A stretch of DNA of 22,891 nt from an uncultured Roseburia sp. (GTDB lineage: Bacteria > Bacillota > Clostridia > Lachnospirales > Lachnospiraceae), in contig UQNW01000036.1 in assembly GCA_900542495.1 (NCBI GenBank), positions 1-22,891 on the forward strand, in the 5' to 3' direction. This document shows positions 13,894-21,797 of the stretch, in pieces (the stretch's first letter is position 1; each line of letters begins with the position of its first letter). The translations under genes were made by a program, and so were the position numbers. The notes beneath the pieces were generated by a model, which did not search any database, was not told where the DNA came from, and worked only from the letters and a program-made list of their open reading frames with translations.

Positions 13894-16758
13894 TTATGGT
13901 TTTTGTGTTACGAGTTTTTGCAGTGTTTCATATAAAATCTGCGCATCGATTGGTTTTGCGATATGTCCATTCATGCCCGCATTTAACACCGCACTGACAT
14001 CCTCCGTAAAAGAGTTTGCAGTCATGGCATAAATAGCAATTGTTTTGGCATCTTCTCTCTCTGACTTCCGGATCGCGCGGGCAGCATCATATCCATTCAT
14101 CACAGGCATATGGATATCCATAAGTATTGCCGTGTAGGTCCCTGGCTCCGTCTTCTCAAACAACTCTACGGCTTCCTGACCGTTATGTGCACAATCCACA
14201 TCCATATGTACCATTGCAAGCAGTTCTGTTGCCACCTCTTCATTAAATGCGGTGTCTTCCGCAAGCAATACTTTTTTCCCGGTAAAATCATATACTGCCT
14301 GTTCTTCCTGTACCACTGATAAATTGTTTTCCACCGGCTGCTCCGTTGTTTCTGGTTCTGTAGTCTGTTCGAATTCAAATGGAATGGACACAACAAATGT
14401 CGTTCCCTCTCCTTTTTTCGATCTCACGGAAATGGAGCCTGACATCAGTTCCACGAAGTTTTTTGCAATGGACAGTCCCAGTCCGCTTCCTCCGTGTTTC
14501 TGTGCAGTTGTCGCACTCTCCTGTTCAAATGGCTGGAACAGCCGCGTCTGCATCTCCTCCGACATGCCCTCCCCGGTATCTTCCACAAAAAAATTAAAGT
14601 AAACTTTCTCCTCCTTCACATAGAGTTCTTTCACTTTGATCGTGATTTTCCCACCGGACGGCGTAAATTTGTAAGCATTGGAAACCAGGTTCAGCAAAAT
14701 CTGGTTCACACGAAGTCCATCCCCGATCAGATGTGTATGCGTCACCTCTTCGTCCTGCACCTCAAACGCTATCCCTTTCTGTCTGCACTGCGGTTCATAA
14801 ATCGTGCAGACCGACATTAAGATCTCATGAAGATCAAACGGTTCCTGTGCAATTTTCATCTTCTTATTCTCGATAGACGACATATCTAAAATATCGTTGA
14901 TAATGTTTAACAGCACCTTGGACGACACATCAATTTTGTCGAGATAGTCCTCTATCTTCTTCGGATCATCCTCATAGTGTTTTGCGATCTCCGTCAGTCC
15001 TACGATCGCATTCATCGGTGTCCGTATCTCGTGGCTCATCCTTGCAAGGAAATCACTCTTTGCCTGATTTGCCCGGTTTGCCTGACCGACTGCCTCTAAA
15101 AGCTGCTCATTCTTCTCTGCAATCTTTAAATAGCTTTTTCGTCTCGCCTCCTGCCAGAAAATCATAAACAAAATACTCGCCGCCAGCAAAACAAAGATGA
15201 CGATCAACGGATAGCGGAACTTATACAGCACATCCGTCCAGGTAAGCTGATACCCATTCGCCACTGTATGGCTGATCGTGATCTGGGATACTTCCTGAGA
15301 GGAAATCTGCATAATGCATTTATTAATAATGCTCATCAGGATTTTATTTTCATCACTGTTTTTTCCAACAATCCCCATCGGTTCTTCCTTAGACAGGTTA
15401 GGCAGTACCGTCAATCCCTCATACCGCGGTTTCTGTAGCAGCGGTGTCACCACGTTGACATTCTGTGCCATAAAGTCGCACTCTCCGCTGTTCAGAAGTT
15501 CCATACATTCCTCTGTCGTAGTGCATTTTACGATCTCAAACTCCGGATAATTTGCCTGAATATAATTTTCCAGTGCCGCATAACTCTTCGGGATCGCAAG
15601 AATATACTTATTTTCTGCATCTCCGGGTGTATAGTTCATCCCCTGTCTGCAGACAAGCGCCACTTCCCCTGTGTATATGACATCTGATACCAGATAATCA
15701 GCTTTTGTGAATGCAGGATTTTCAACTACGACACCGGCTACCAGATCTTCCGGATGTTTCTCCAGATAATCTACCACACGCTGACCGCTTTCCAGCATCG
15801 TGTACTGCAGATTCAAGCCACTGCTCTCCCGGATCAGGCTCACAAGATCAACAATGATCCCTTCGATTTCTCCATCGGCATTTTCCTTTGAAAACGGTGG
15901 TCTGTTATTGATAAATGCCATGTTCACCTGCTTTTGTGCCTTAATATATTCAATTTCTTCTCCTGTAAATGCAAGCCCCATGGCAGAAGTATCTCCATAA
16001 TACTTCTGGTACAGTTCACTTAAGAATATCGGGTAATCCGCTGTGATCTCTCCAAGCGCATAATCGGCTTCCTCCATTACCTTTTGCTTCTGTTTTCCTG
16101 CCATCAGATAAAATGGCTGTGCTCCAAACCGGCAGATAATCTTATAATCTGTCATTCCGCCAAGCGATCCCTGTACGACCGCGTCCACAGCACCTTCCTC
16201 CAGTGCCTGGAAACATTCTTCTGTCGTCCTGTATTCTTTCAACTCAAACGAAAAATCTTTCTTTTTGGCATATTCTTTCAGATCATCATTCTGAAAGCTT
16301 TCTTTCAGTCCTGCCACCCGGATGCCGTTAAAAGCCTCAAAATCATTGTAATAATACCTGTCATCATCCAGTCTTGCATAAAGAACACAGGCTTCTGTTC
16401 CCGCCCAGTACTTCGAAAGCAGGAATCTCTCCTCACGTTCCGGTGTTTTCTGCGCCTGACAGATCATATCAATCTCACCTGACTCCAGTTTTTTCAGGAT
16501 ATTGTCCCATGTGTCATACACATATTCGTACTTCCATCCGGTATACTCAGCGATCTTATCCAGCAATTCCACGCCATATCCTATATACTCTCCATTTTCA
16601 TCCAGATCGATAAACCCGCCATAATCAATATATCCAATACGGATTGTTTCCCCGGAATCATTATTTTTTCCATATACCACAAATGGTATTGCACTGAAAA
16701 ATGCCATCGCAAAAATGATGATTCCATGCCTGATCTTCTTCCATTCCTTTTTCCCCAT
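13894..16758 (-). CDS. Hybrid sensor histidine kinase with two periplasmic-type solute-binding domains
   Basis: A 954-aa membrane kinase. An N-terminal signal anchor (11-29) leads to two tandem SBP_bac_3 domains outside the cell (about 37-252 and 268-500), then a membrane helix (about 512-533), a short coiled coil, HisKA with SHEIRTPMNAIVG (H576), HATPase with NLVSNAYKF, DTGEGMS and GGSGLGLS, and a C-terminal receiver with D881 in LMDIHMPVMNG. No HPt domain is attached. The binding domains resemble amino-acid binding proteins, so it probably senses amino acids or related solutes. It follows an amino-acid ABC operon but is separated by a terminator and has its own candidate promoter. The frame stays open another 94 codons upstream into the ATPase gene; GGGAG before 16758 and the signal anchor fix the start. 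No output regulator is nearby. Confidence 0.93.
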   Translation of the reverse strand: MGKKEWKKIRHGIIIFAMAFFSAIPFVVYGKNNDSGETIRIGYIDYGGFIDLDENGEYIGYGVELLDKIAEYTGWKYEYVYDTWDNILKKLESGEIDMICQAQKTPEREERFLLSKYWAGTEACVLYARLDDDRYYYNDFEAFNGIRVAGLKESFQNDDLKEYAKKKDFSFELKEYRTTEECFQALEEGAVDAVVQGSLGGMTDYKIICRFGAQPFYLMAGKQKQKVMEEADYALGEITADYPIFLSELYQKYYGDTSAMGLAFTGEEIEYIKAQKQVNMAFINNRPPFSKENADGEIEGIIVDLVSLIRESSGLNLQYTMLESGQRVVDYLEKHPEDLVAGVVVENPAFTKADYLVSDVIYTGEVALVCRQGMNYTPGDAENKYILAIPKSYAALENYIQANYPEFEIVKCTTTEECMELLNSGECDFMAQNVNVVTPLLQKPRYEGLTVLPNLSKEEPMGIVGKNSDENKILMSIINKCIMQISSQEVSQITISHTVANGYQLTWTDVLYKFRYPLIVIFVLLAASILFMIFWQEARRKSYLKIAEKNEQLLEAVGQANRANQAKSDFLARMSHEIRTPMNAIVGLTEIAKHYEDDPKKIEDYLDKIDVSSKVLLNIINDILDMSSIENKKMKIAQEPFDLHEILMSVCTIYEPQCRQKGIAFEVQDEEVTHTHLIGDGLRVNQILLNLVSNAYKFTPSGGKITIKVKELYVKEEKVYFNFFVEDTGEGMSEEMQTRLFQPFEQESATTAQKHGGSGLGLSIAKNFVELMSGSISVRSKKGEGTTFVVSIPFEFEQTTEPETTEQPVENNLSVVQEEQAVYDFTGKKVLLAEDTAFNEEVATELLAMVHMDVDCAHNGQEAVELFEKTEPGTYTAILMDIHMPVMNGYDAARAIRKSEREDAKTIAIYAMTANSFTEDVSAVLNAGMNGHIAKPIDAQILYETLQKLVTQKP

Positions 16759-16827
16759 CGTTTTCTCCCTGTATAATGTTCCATCGTTTTTTATCGTTTC
16801 CATACCTGTGTCTTGGATTCTATATCG

Positions 16828-16856
16828 ATTATAGCGAATTTCACACCAGAAATAAA
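16828..16856 (-). promoter_or_regulatory. Candidate promoter for the hybrid histidine kinase
   Basis: A perfect TATAAT (minus strand, 16828-16833) lies about 70 bp before the kinase ATG. The best -35 at 17 bp is TTTATT (16851-16856), a poor match, and it sits in the T-rich tail of the preceding terminator. Confidence 0.45.
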
Positions 16857-16888
16857 GAAAAAGAAAAAGGCTGCCGCACAGCCTTTTT
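16851..16888 (-). terminator. Rho-independent terminator of the amino-acid ABC operon
   Basis: A perfect 10-bp stem (16864-16873 with 16879-16888, core GGCTG/CAGCC) has a 5-base loop and, on the minus strand, is followed by a T-rich tail. It starts 9 bases after the ATPase stop codon and separates the transporter from the kinase gene. Confidence 0.9.
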
Positions 16889-16897
16889 CTTTCATGA

Positions 16898-17659
16898 TCA
16901 TAATACTTTTGATAAAAATTCCTGCAATCTCGGACTCTGTGGATGTTCAAAGATCTCCTGCGGTGTGTTTTCTTCCTGAATGACACCATCATTAATGAAC
17001 ATGACACGGTTTGCAACCTCTCTTGCAAATCCCATTTCATGTGTTACAACCACCATGGTCATACCGTCCTCTGCAAGCTCTTTCATAACGCTTAAAACCT
17101 CGCCGACCATCTCAGGGTCCAATGCCGAAGTCGGCTCATCAAACAAAATAATATCCGGGTTCATGGCAAGGGAACGGACAATAGCAATTCTCTGTTTCTG
17201 TCCGCCGGAAAGCTGGCTTGGATATGCATCTGCCTTTTCCGAAAGACCGATTCTTTTCAAAAGTTCCATTGCTTTTTTCTCTGCCTCTTCCCTGGTCATT
17301 TTGTTGAGTTTTACCGGGGCAAGCATAATGTTTTCCTTAATCGTCATGTTGGGAAACAGATTAAACTGCTGGAACACCATTCCGATTTTTTCACGGACAT
17401 GATTAATGTCGACTGACTTGTCGGTCATATCTGTTCCCTCGAACAAAACATGCCCGCTCGTTGGGATCTCCAACAGGTTTAAGGATCGCAGAAATGTGGA
17501 TTTTCCACAGCCGGAAGGTCCGATCAATGCAAGGACATCCCCTTTTCTGATAGTCGTGGAGATTCCTTTTAATACTTCGTGATCACCAAAGGATTTGCAG
17601 AGATCTTTGATCTCCAAAATCACTTCTGCATTATTCGTTGTATATGTATTATCGCTCAT
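16898..17659 (-). CDS. Polar amino-acid ABC transporter ATP-binding protein (GlnQ/ArtM-like)
   Basis: This 253-aa ATPase energises amino-acid import with the fused binding-permease protein encoded just before it. Walker A GPSGCGKST is at 47-55, the Q-loop in VFQQFNLFP, signature LSGGQ at 150-154, Walker B ILFDEP with D174 and E175, and the H-loop in VVTHEMGFA. These and the length are typical of the polar amino-acid uptake (PAAT) family; the substrate cannot be read from the ATPase. Its ATG overlaps the end of the permease gene by 11 bases, so translation is coupled. A strong terminator follows the stop. Confidence 0.95.
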   Translation of the reverse strand: MSDNTYTTNNAEVILEIKDLCKSFGDHEVLKGISTTIRKGDVLALIGPSGCGKSTFLRSLNLLEIPTSGHVLFEGTDMTDKSVDINHVREKIGMVFQQFNLFPNMTIKENIMLAPVKLNKMTREEAEKKAMELLKRIGLSEKADAYPSQLSGGQKQRIAIVRSLAMNPDIILFDEPTSALDPEMVGEVLSVMKELAEDGMTMVVVTHEMGFAREVANRVMFINDGVIQEENTPQEIFEHPQSPRLQEFLSKVL

Positions 17660-19196
17660 TGTTTCTCAACTTCCTTTCCAAGACACCGACCGCCTTACTT
17701 AATCCAACTACCATTAACAGATAAATCACAGCAACTGCGATCAACGGCATAAACGCCTCATATGTTACGCTTCGGATAATATCGCCGCCTTTTGTCAGAT
17801 CCATCAGACCAATGTAACCACTGATGGACGTCTCTTTCAATAAACTGATAAATTCGTTACACAGTGCAGGAAGAATATTCTTTACTGCTTGTGGCAGGAT
17901 GATAGTAGTCATCGTCTGTCTGTAATTAAGACCCAGGCTTCGTCCTGCCTCGAACTGTCCGATATCCACTGCCATAATTCCGGAACGCACGATTTCAGCC
18001 ACGTAAGCAGCTGAGTTCAGACCGAACGCGATCACTGCAACCACAATTTTTCCGGTATTGATACTCTGGAAAATAACGTAGTAAATAATTAAGAGCTGAA
18101 TCATAACTGGCGTTCCACGGATGATCGTCAGATATGCCTTACAGATTGCATTCAGCACACCAAGCCCGCCATTTCTGTCATGACTGGTTCTGACAATGGC
18201 AATTAAAAATCCTAAGACAATACCGATCATCACCGCAAATATTGTAATGATCAATGTATTTCCAAGACCTTTTAACATATATGCATAGCGGTTATCCTGG
18301 ATAAAGTTCTGGTAAAATTTTTCGCCAAACGAACTCTTTGCTGTCACTGCATTCCCATCACGTACAATGATCACCTGCTTGGAAGTTGCATATGTATCTG
18401 TAAAGTTGACATTCTTCTTTCGTTCTTCTGTCACAGTAAATCCGGCAGCGCCCACATCTATCTTCCCCGTAGACACAGCTGGAATAATAGAATCAAATGC
18501 CATATCTTCAATCTTCAATTCCATACCGAGTTTATCTGCGATTGCCTGCATGATGTCTACATCAATACCGATAATCTTATTATTCTCATAATACTCATAA
18601 GGTGGGAACTCTGCATTCGTACCCATTGTCAATGTTCCATTCTCGCGCGCGATATCCTGCACCTCGTATGGATAATTGCCCTTTTCCTCATCCGTACCAA
18701 CATAATTTTTCGTGATCTGATCAATCGTTCCGTCTTCTTTTAATTCCTCTAATGCAGTATTGATCTGCTCTAACAGGGCATCATTTCCTTTTGCCACAAC
18801 AATTGCATAATCTTCCAGTGCAAATTCTTCATCGAGAATTTTAAGTCCCGGATTCTCCTCCACAAATGCGAGCGCCGGCTGTTCATCGATCACAACACAG
18901 TCAATCTTTCCCTGTTTTAATGCCTGGACTGCATCTGCACCCTTGTTGTAACGCTCCACCGTTGTTCCTGATCCGTCATTTTCATAATCGGAAACATAAA
19001 TATCACCGGTTGTTCCAAGCTGGACACCAATCTTTTTTCCAACGATATCATCCACACCGCTGATCACACCGGCTGTTTCCGTGGATGCTGCTTTCTGATC
19101 ATCATTCTGCTTTGTGCCGCATCCAGCAATTCCTGTCAGCACAAATGTCAGAACGAAAAACCAAAGCAGCAATTTTTTACTTTTTTTCTTCATCAT
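17649..19196 (-). CDS. Amino-acid ABC transporter: lipoprotein binding domain (lobes permuted) fused to permease
   Basis: A 515-aa fusion that captures an amino acid outside the cell and moves it through the membrane. A lipoprotein signal ends in the lipobox IAGC (C26). A substrate-binding region (about 46-283) and a PAAT permease domain (about 305-515) follow, with several membrane helices and the EAA loop EAGRSLGLNYRQTM. The binding region is in unusual order: GVDDIVGKKIGVQLGTTG and the closing helix ELKEDGTIDQITKNYVG (normally the second part of SBP_bac_3) come first, then LTMGTNAEFPPYEYY to NFTDTYATSKQVIIV (normally the first part). One complete domain is thus circularly permuted rather than duplicated. 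GAGGAG precedes the ATG pair at 19196/19193; an earlier in-frame ATG lacks a site. The ATPase gene overlaps its end. Confidence 0.93.
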   Translation of the reverse strand: MMKKKSKKLLLWFFVLTFVLTGIAGCGTKQNDDQKAASTETAGVISGVDDIVGKKIGVQLGTTGDIYVSDYENDGSGTTVERYNKGADAVQALKQGKIDCVVIDEQPALAFVEENPGLKILDEEFALEDYAIVVAKGNDALLEQINTALEELKEDGTIDQITKNYVGTDEEKGNYPYEVQDIARENGTLTMGTNAEFPPYEYYENNKIIGIDVDIMQAIADKLGMELKIEDMAFDSIIPAVSTGKIDVGAAGFTVTEERKKNVNFTDTYATSKQVIIVRDGNAVTAKSSFGEKFYQNFIQDNRYAYMLKGLGNTLIITIFAVMIGIVLGFLIAIVRTSHDRNGGLGVLNAICKAYLTIIRGTPVMIQLLIIYYVIFQSINTGKIVVAVIAFGLNSAAYVAEIVRSGIMAVDIGQFEAGRSLGLNYRQTMTTIILPQAVKNILPALCNEFISLLKETSISGYIGLMDLTKGGDIIRSVTYEAFMPLIAVAVIYLLMVVGLSKAVGVLERKLRNNER

Positions 19197-19232
19197 AAAT
19201 ATCCGCTCCTCTTTTTTCTGATTGTCTGCATA

Positions 19233-19261
19233 AATATACATTATTTTTCATTGAAATACAA
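19233..19261 (-). promoter_or_regulatory. Candidate promoter for the amino-acid ABC operon
   Basis: On the minus strand TTGTAT (19256-19261) and TATATT (19233-19238) have a 17-bp spacer, about 37 bp before the ATG. The -10 matches five of six, the -35 only three. Confidence 0.45.
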
Positions 19262-19354
19262 GTATTTTGGACTCAATTATTAAGATTCCCCTTCCGATTT
19301 ATCAGGGAACAGCTTTTTTTCTTATATTATTATGTAACATTGTGGCTTTTTCCC

Positions 19355-19383
19355 TTGACTGTCCGGCAAAATTACATTAAAGT
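19355..19383 (+). promoter_or_regulatory. Promoter for luxS
   Basis: TTGACT (19355-19360) and TAAAGT (19378-19383) are 17 bp apart; AAAGGAG follows at 19400-19406 and the ATG at 19416. Confidence 0.55.
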
Positions 19384-19415
19384 TTGTTTTAGGAAAAGCA
19401 AAGGAGATTTTATCT

Positions 19416-19895
19416 ATGGAAAAAATTGCAAGCTTTACAATAGACCATATCAAATTAGAACCCGGCGTTTATGTATCCCGCAAAGATACCGTCGGTACAG
19501 AAGTGATCACCACATTTGATCTGCGCATGACTTCCCCAAACGATGAACCGGTCATGAATACCGCCGAGATGCATACAATCGAACACCTTGCAGCAACATT
19601 TTTAAGGAACCATGCTGTTTACGGTTCCAAAACTATTTATTTTGGTCCGATGGGATGCCGTACCGGATTTTATCTGCTTCTTGCAGGAGATTATGAATCC
19701 AAAGATATTGTAGATCTCATGATCGAAATGTTTGAGTTTATCCGCGATTTTAAGGGCGATGTTCCTGGTGCAAGCCCAAAAGACTGCGGAAATTACCTCG
19801 ATATGAACCTTGGTATGGCAAATTATCTTGCCAACCGCTATCTTGAAAACACGCTTTATCATATCGATGAGAAGCATCTGGTTTATCCGGAATAA
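19416..19895 (+). CDS. luxS: S-ribosylhomocysteine lyase LuxS
   Basis: LuxS (159 aa, usual length) cleaves S-ribosylhomocysteine to homocysteine and DPD, the precursor of autoinducer 2, in the activated methyl cycle. The metal site is H53 and H57 in HTIEH plus C124 in SPKDCGNY; the catalytic residues are E56 and C81 in GPMGCRTGFY. All are present, so the enzyme should be active. It is a single plus-strand gene, divergent from the amino-acid ABC operon, with its own promoter and a strong terminator. No pfs (SAH nucleosidase) gene is in the window. AAAGGAG lies 9 bases before the ATG. Confidence 0.97.
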   Translation: MEKIASFTIDHIKLEPGVYVSRKDTVGTEVITTFDLRMTSPNDEPVMNTAEMHTIEHLAATFLRNHAVYGSKTIYFGPMGCRTGFYLLLAGDYESKDIVDLMIEMFEFIRDFKGDVPGASPKDCGNYLDMNLGMANYLANRYLENTLYHIDEKHLVYPE

Positions 19896-19919
19896 AAAAT
19901 TTAAATTATTCTTCACAAG

Positions 19920-19974
19920 CAAAAGGGTGTAAAGTCTTAATTACTCAATAAAGACTTTACACCCTTTTGTTTTT
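19920..19974 (+). terminator. Strong rho-independent terminator after luxS
   Basis: A perfect 19-bp stem (19920-19938 with 19951-19969) has a 12-base loop and is followed by TTTTT. The stem's symmetrical A/T ends could also terminate transcripts coming from the right on the minus strand, such as that of the small gene at 20000. Confidence 0.93.
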
Positions 19975-19999
19975 ATGAATTATATATTATTTTATCGTT

Positions 20000-20155
20000 T
20001 CAATTGTCAATTTCTTCACAAAGCATTCTGTATTTTTCTTTTAACTCCTGAATATCCTCTATCGTCTCAACATTACATAAATCATTATAAATACGCTGGC
20101 GTTCAAGTTTTCTTGCCAGTTCTTCAATTACTTCACTTGCATTTTTACTTGGCAT
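20000..20155 (-). CDS. Small hypothetical protein, 51 aa (55 aa from an upstream ATG)
   Basis: A short minus-strand ORF beginning MPSKNASEVIEELARKLERQ and ending MLCEEIDN. It is charged, Glu/Lys/Arg-rich and almost entirely helical by pattern, with two cysteines (C27, C46), and could form a short coiled coil. No family is recognised. Support comes from a near-consensus promoter 45 bp upstream (TTTACA-17-TATAAT) and a terminator-like stem just downstream. An in-frame ATG at 20167 would give 55 aa; the sequence GGTGGAAAGG sits just before it, so either start is possible. It lies between luxS and dnaJ and is transcribed separately from both. Confidence 0.55.
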   Translation of the reverse strand: MPSKNASEVIEELARKLERQRIYNDLCNVETIEDIQELKEKYRMLCEEIDN

Positions 20156-20199
20156 TTTATCCAACATCCTTTCCACCGCCCTTCCATATCAATAACAAT

Positions 20200-20228
20200 A
20201 TTATAGGCGGATTTCAGACAAGTGTAAA
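20200..20228 (-). promoter_or_regulatory. Near-consensus promoter for the 51-aa gene
   Basis: On the minus strand TTTACA (20223-20228) and a perfect TATAAT (20200-20205) are separated by 17 bp. This is among the best promoter matches in the window and points straight at the small ORF. Confidence 0.65.
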
Positions 20229-20344
20229 GCCTTTATTCAATTATCAATGTCCTTATCCTTCCGTTTTGAATCTGTCTCTCATATTCTCTTTTATATCTGG
20301 GATTTTTATAAACTGATTTTTTTCAGAATACTTATTATTAAACG

Positions 20345-20400
20345 AATGATTATAGGTTGACCGTACCTAACAATTGTGGTGCGGTCAATTTATAATCATT
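20345..20400. repeat. Long 19-bp-arm palindrome downstream of dnaJ
   Basis: Arms 20345-20363 and 20382-20400 pair over 19 bp; on plus-strand RNA the only irregularities are two adjacent G-U pairs. The pairing can continue inward with ACC/GGT around CAATTG. It starts 40 bp after the dnaJ stop. No U-run follows on the minus strand (the next bases are CGTTT), so a terminator role is possible but not typical. The region 20229-20344 shows nothing else I can identify. Confidence 0.7.
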
Positions 20401-20440
20401 ATAGAAATTTATATTTTTTCACACTAAGATTTTTGTTTTT

Positions 20441-21625
20441 TTACATTTCATCAAAGGACTCTTTTAATTTATCCATGAATCCCTTTTTCTTCTTACCCTT
20501 TTCCTGGGTGCCGTTACCACCGGCGTCGCTTCGGTTTAACGAACCACCTGTCAGTTCATCAAAATGACGTAACGCCTCTTTCGCCTCATTATTAAGACCT
20601 GTCGGTGTCTGGACCACCAGAGTTACATACTGGTCACCACGAACCTCTTTATTTCTCAGGGATGGAACTCCCTTTCCCTTCAGACGGATCTTGGTGTCGG
20701 TCTGTGTACCTGGTTTTACTTCATACAACACATCTCCGTCAACGGTATTGATGCGGATCTCGCCGCCCAATGCAGCCTGTGCAAAAGTAACCGGAGCTGT
20801 GGAATAAATATTCATATCCTGACGCTGGAAAATCGGATGTCTGGATACAACTACTTCTACTAATAAATCTCCTCTTGGACCACCATTGACACCCGGCTCT
20901 CCTTTTTCACGGATACGGACACTCTGTCCATTGTCGATACCAGCCGGAATGGTAACCTGAATCTTTCTCTTTCTTGCAATGTATCCTGTACCGCGGCAAT
21001 CCGGGCATTTATCTTTTATAACTTTACCTGATCCATTACAATCCGGACAGGTCTGGACATTCTGCACCGTTCCAAAGAAGGACTGCTGTGTAAATACAAC
21101 CTTACCTTTACCGCCGCACTTTGTACAGGTCTCAGGACTTGTACCCGGCTTTGCACCTGTACCGTGACAGGCTGCACACTCATCTTTCAAAACCATGTCG
21201 ATTTCTTTTTCACATCCGAAAACTGCCTCTTCAAATGTGATCCTTACACTGGTACGAAGATTTGCACCTTTCATTGGACCATTATCTGCTCTTCTTCTGG
21301 AACCGCCGCCCCCAAAGAAGTCTCCGAAAATGTCTCCAAAAATATCTCCCATATCCATGCCGGAAAAATCAAATCCACCAGCACCGCCGCCTGTACCGTC
21401 AAATGCTGCATGACCAAACTGATCATACTGTTTACGCTTCTCTGCATCACTTAACACAGCATAGGCTTCCTGTGCCTCTTTGAATTTTTCTTCACACTCT
21501 TTATCACCCGGATGCATATCTGGATGATATTTTTTGGCAAGAGTACGGAATGCTTTCTTTATATCAGCATCACTTGCGTTCTTCGGAACGCCCAGGACTT
21601 CATAATAATCTCTTTTCTCTGCCAT
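20441..21625 (-). CDS. dnaJ: Chaperone protein DnaJ (type I Hsp40)
   Basis: DnaJ (394 aa) delivers unfolded proteins to DnaK and stimulates its ATPase. The J domain (about 5-70) has the HPD motif at 34-36. A Gly/Phe-rich linker (about 71-109) follows, then four zinc-binding CxxCxGxG repeats at 150-157, 167-174, 193-200 and 207-214, and the C-terminal substrate-binding domains. All four zinc repeats are intact. The end is a Lys-rich tail (EKGKKKKGFMDKL). AAGGAG lies about 8 bases before the ATG. It follows dnaK by 172 bp, longer than usual for an operon, with a hairpin in the gap. Confidence 0.97.
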   Translation of the reverse strand: MAEKRDYYEVLGVPKNASDADIKKAFRTLAKKYHPDMHPGDKECEEKFKEAQEAYAVLSDAEKRKQYDQFGHAAFDGTGGGAGGFDFSGMDMGDIFGDIFGDFFGGGGSRRRADNGPMKGANLRTSVRITFEEAVFGCEKEIDMVLKDECAACHGTGAKPGTSPETCTKCGGKGKVVFTQQSFFGTVQNVQTCPDCNGSGKVIKDKCPDCRGTGYIARKRKIQVTIPAGIDNGQSVRIREKGEPGVNGGPRGDLLVEVVVSRHPIFQRQDMNIYSTAPVTFAQAALGGEIRINTVDGDVLYEVKPGTQTDTKIRLKGKGVPSLRNKEVRGDQYVTLVVQTPTGLNNEAKEALRHFDELTGGSLNRSDAGGNGTQEKGKKKKGFMDKLKESFDEM

Positions 21626-21720
21626 AACTGTTACTCCTTGCTTTTACTTTTCTGTACCGTCTTTCACAACTGATTTTCACTTTAAAAGCCAGTCATTCTT
21701 TTCCTATATTATCACATAGA

Positions 21721-21747
21721 GGGATTTCCGGAAAATCCGAAAACCCC
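21721..21747. promoter_or_regulatory. Intercistronic hairpin between dnaK and dnaJ
   Basis: On the minus-strand RNA a 12-bp stem (21736-21747 with 21721-21732) closes on a 3-base loop, with two G-U pairs. On that strand no U-run follows, so it is not a standard terminator for dnaK; on the plus strand TTTTT follows but the stem has two mismatches. It may be an RNA processing or stability element that separates dnaK and dnaJ expression. Confidence 0.5.
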
Positions 21748-21797
21748 TTTTTGTGTGCATCGCTGATCTGTTGATTATCAGTTATGCCTATTATCTG

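Noticed and set aside
16759..17040. Upstream 94-codon extension of the hybrid kinase
   Set aside because: It overlaps the ATPase gene and a terminator, has no ribosome site, and the signal anchor with GGGAG fits the start at 16758.
17649..19196. Tandem double binding domain like lactococcal GlnP
   Set aside because: Only one lobe II and one lobe I are present, in reversed order, so it is one permuted domain rather than two.
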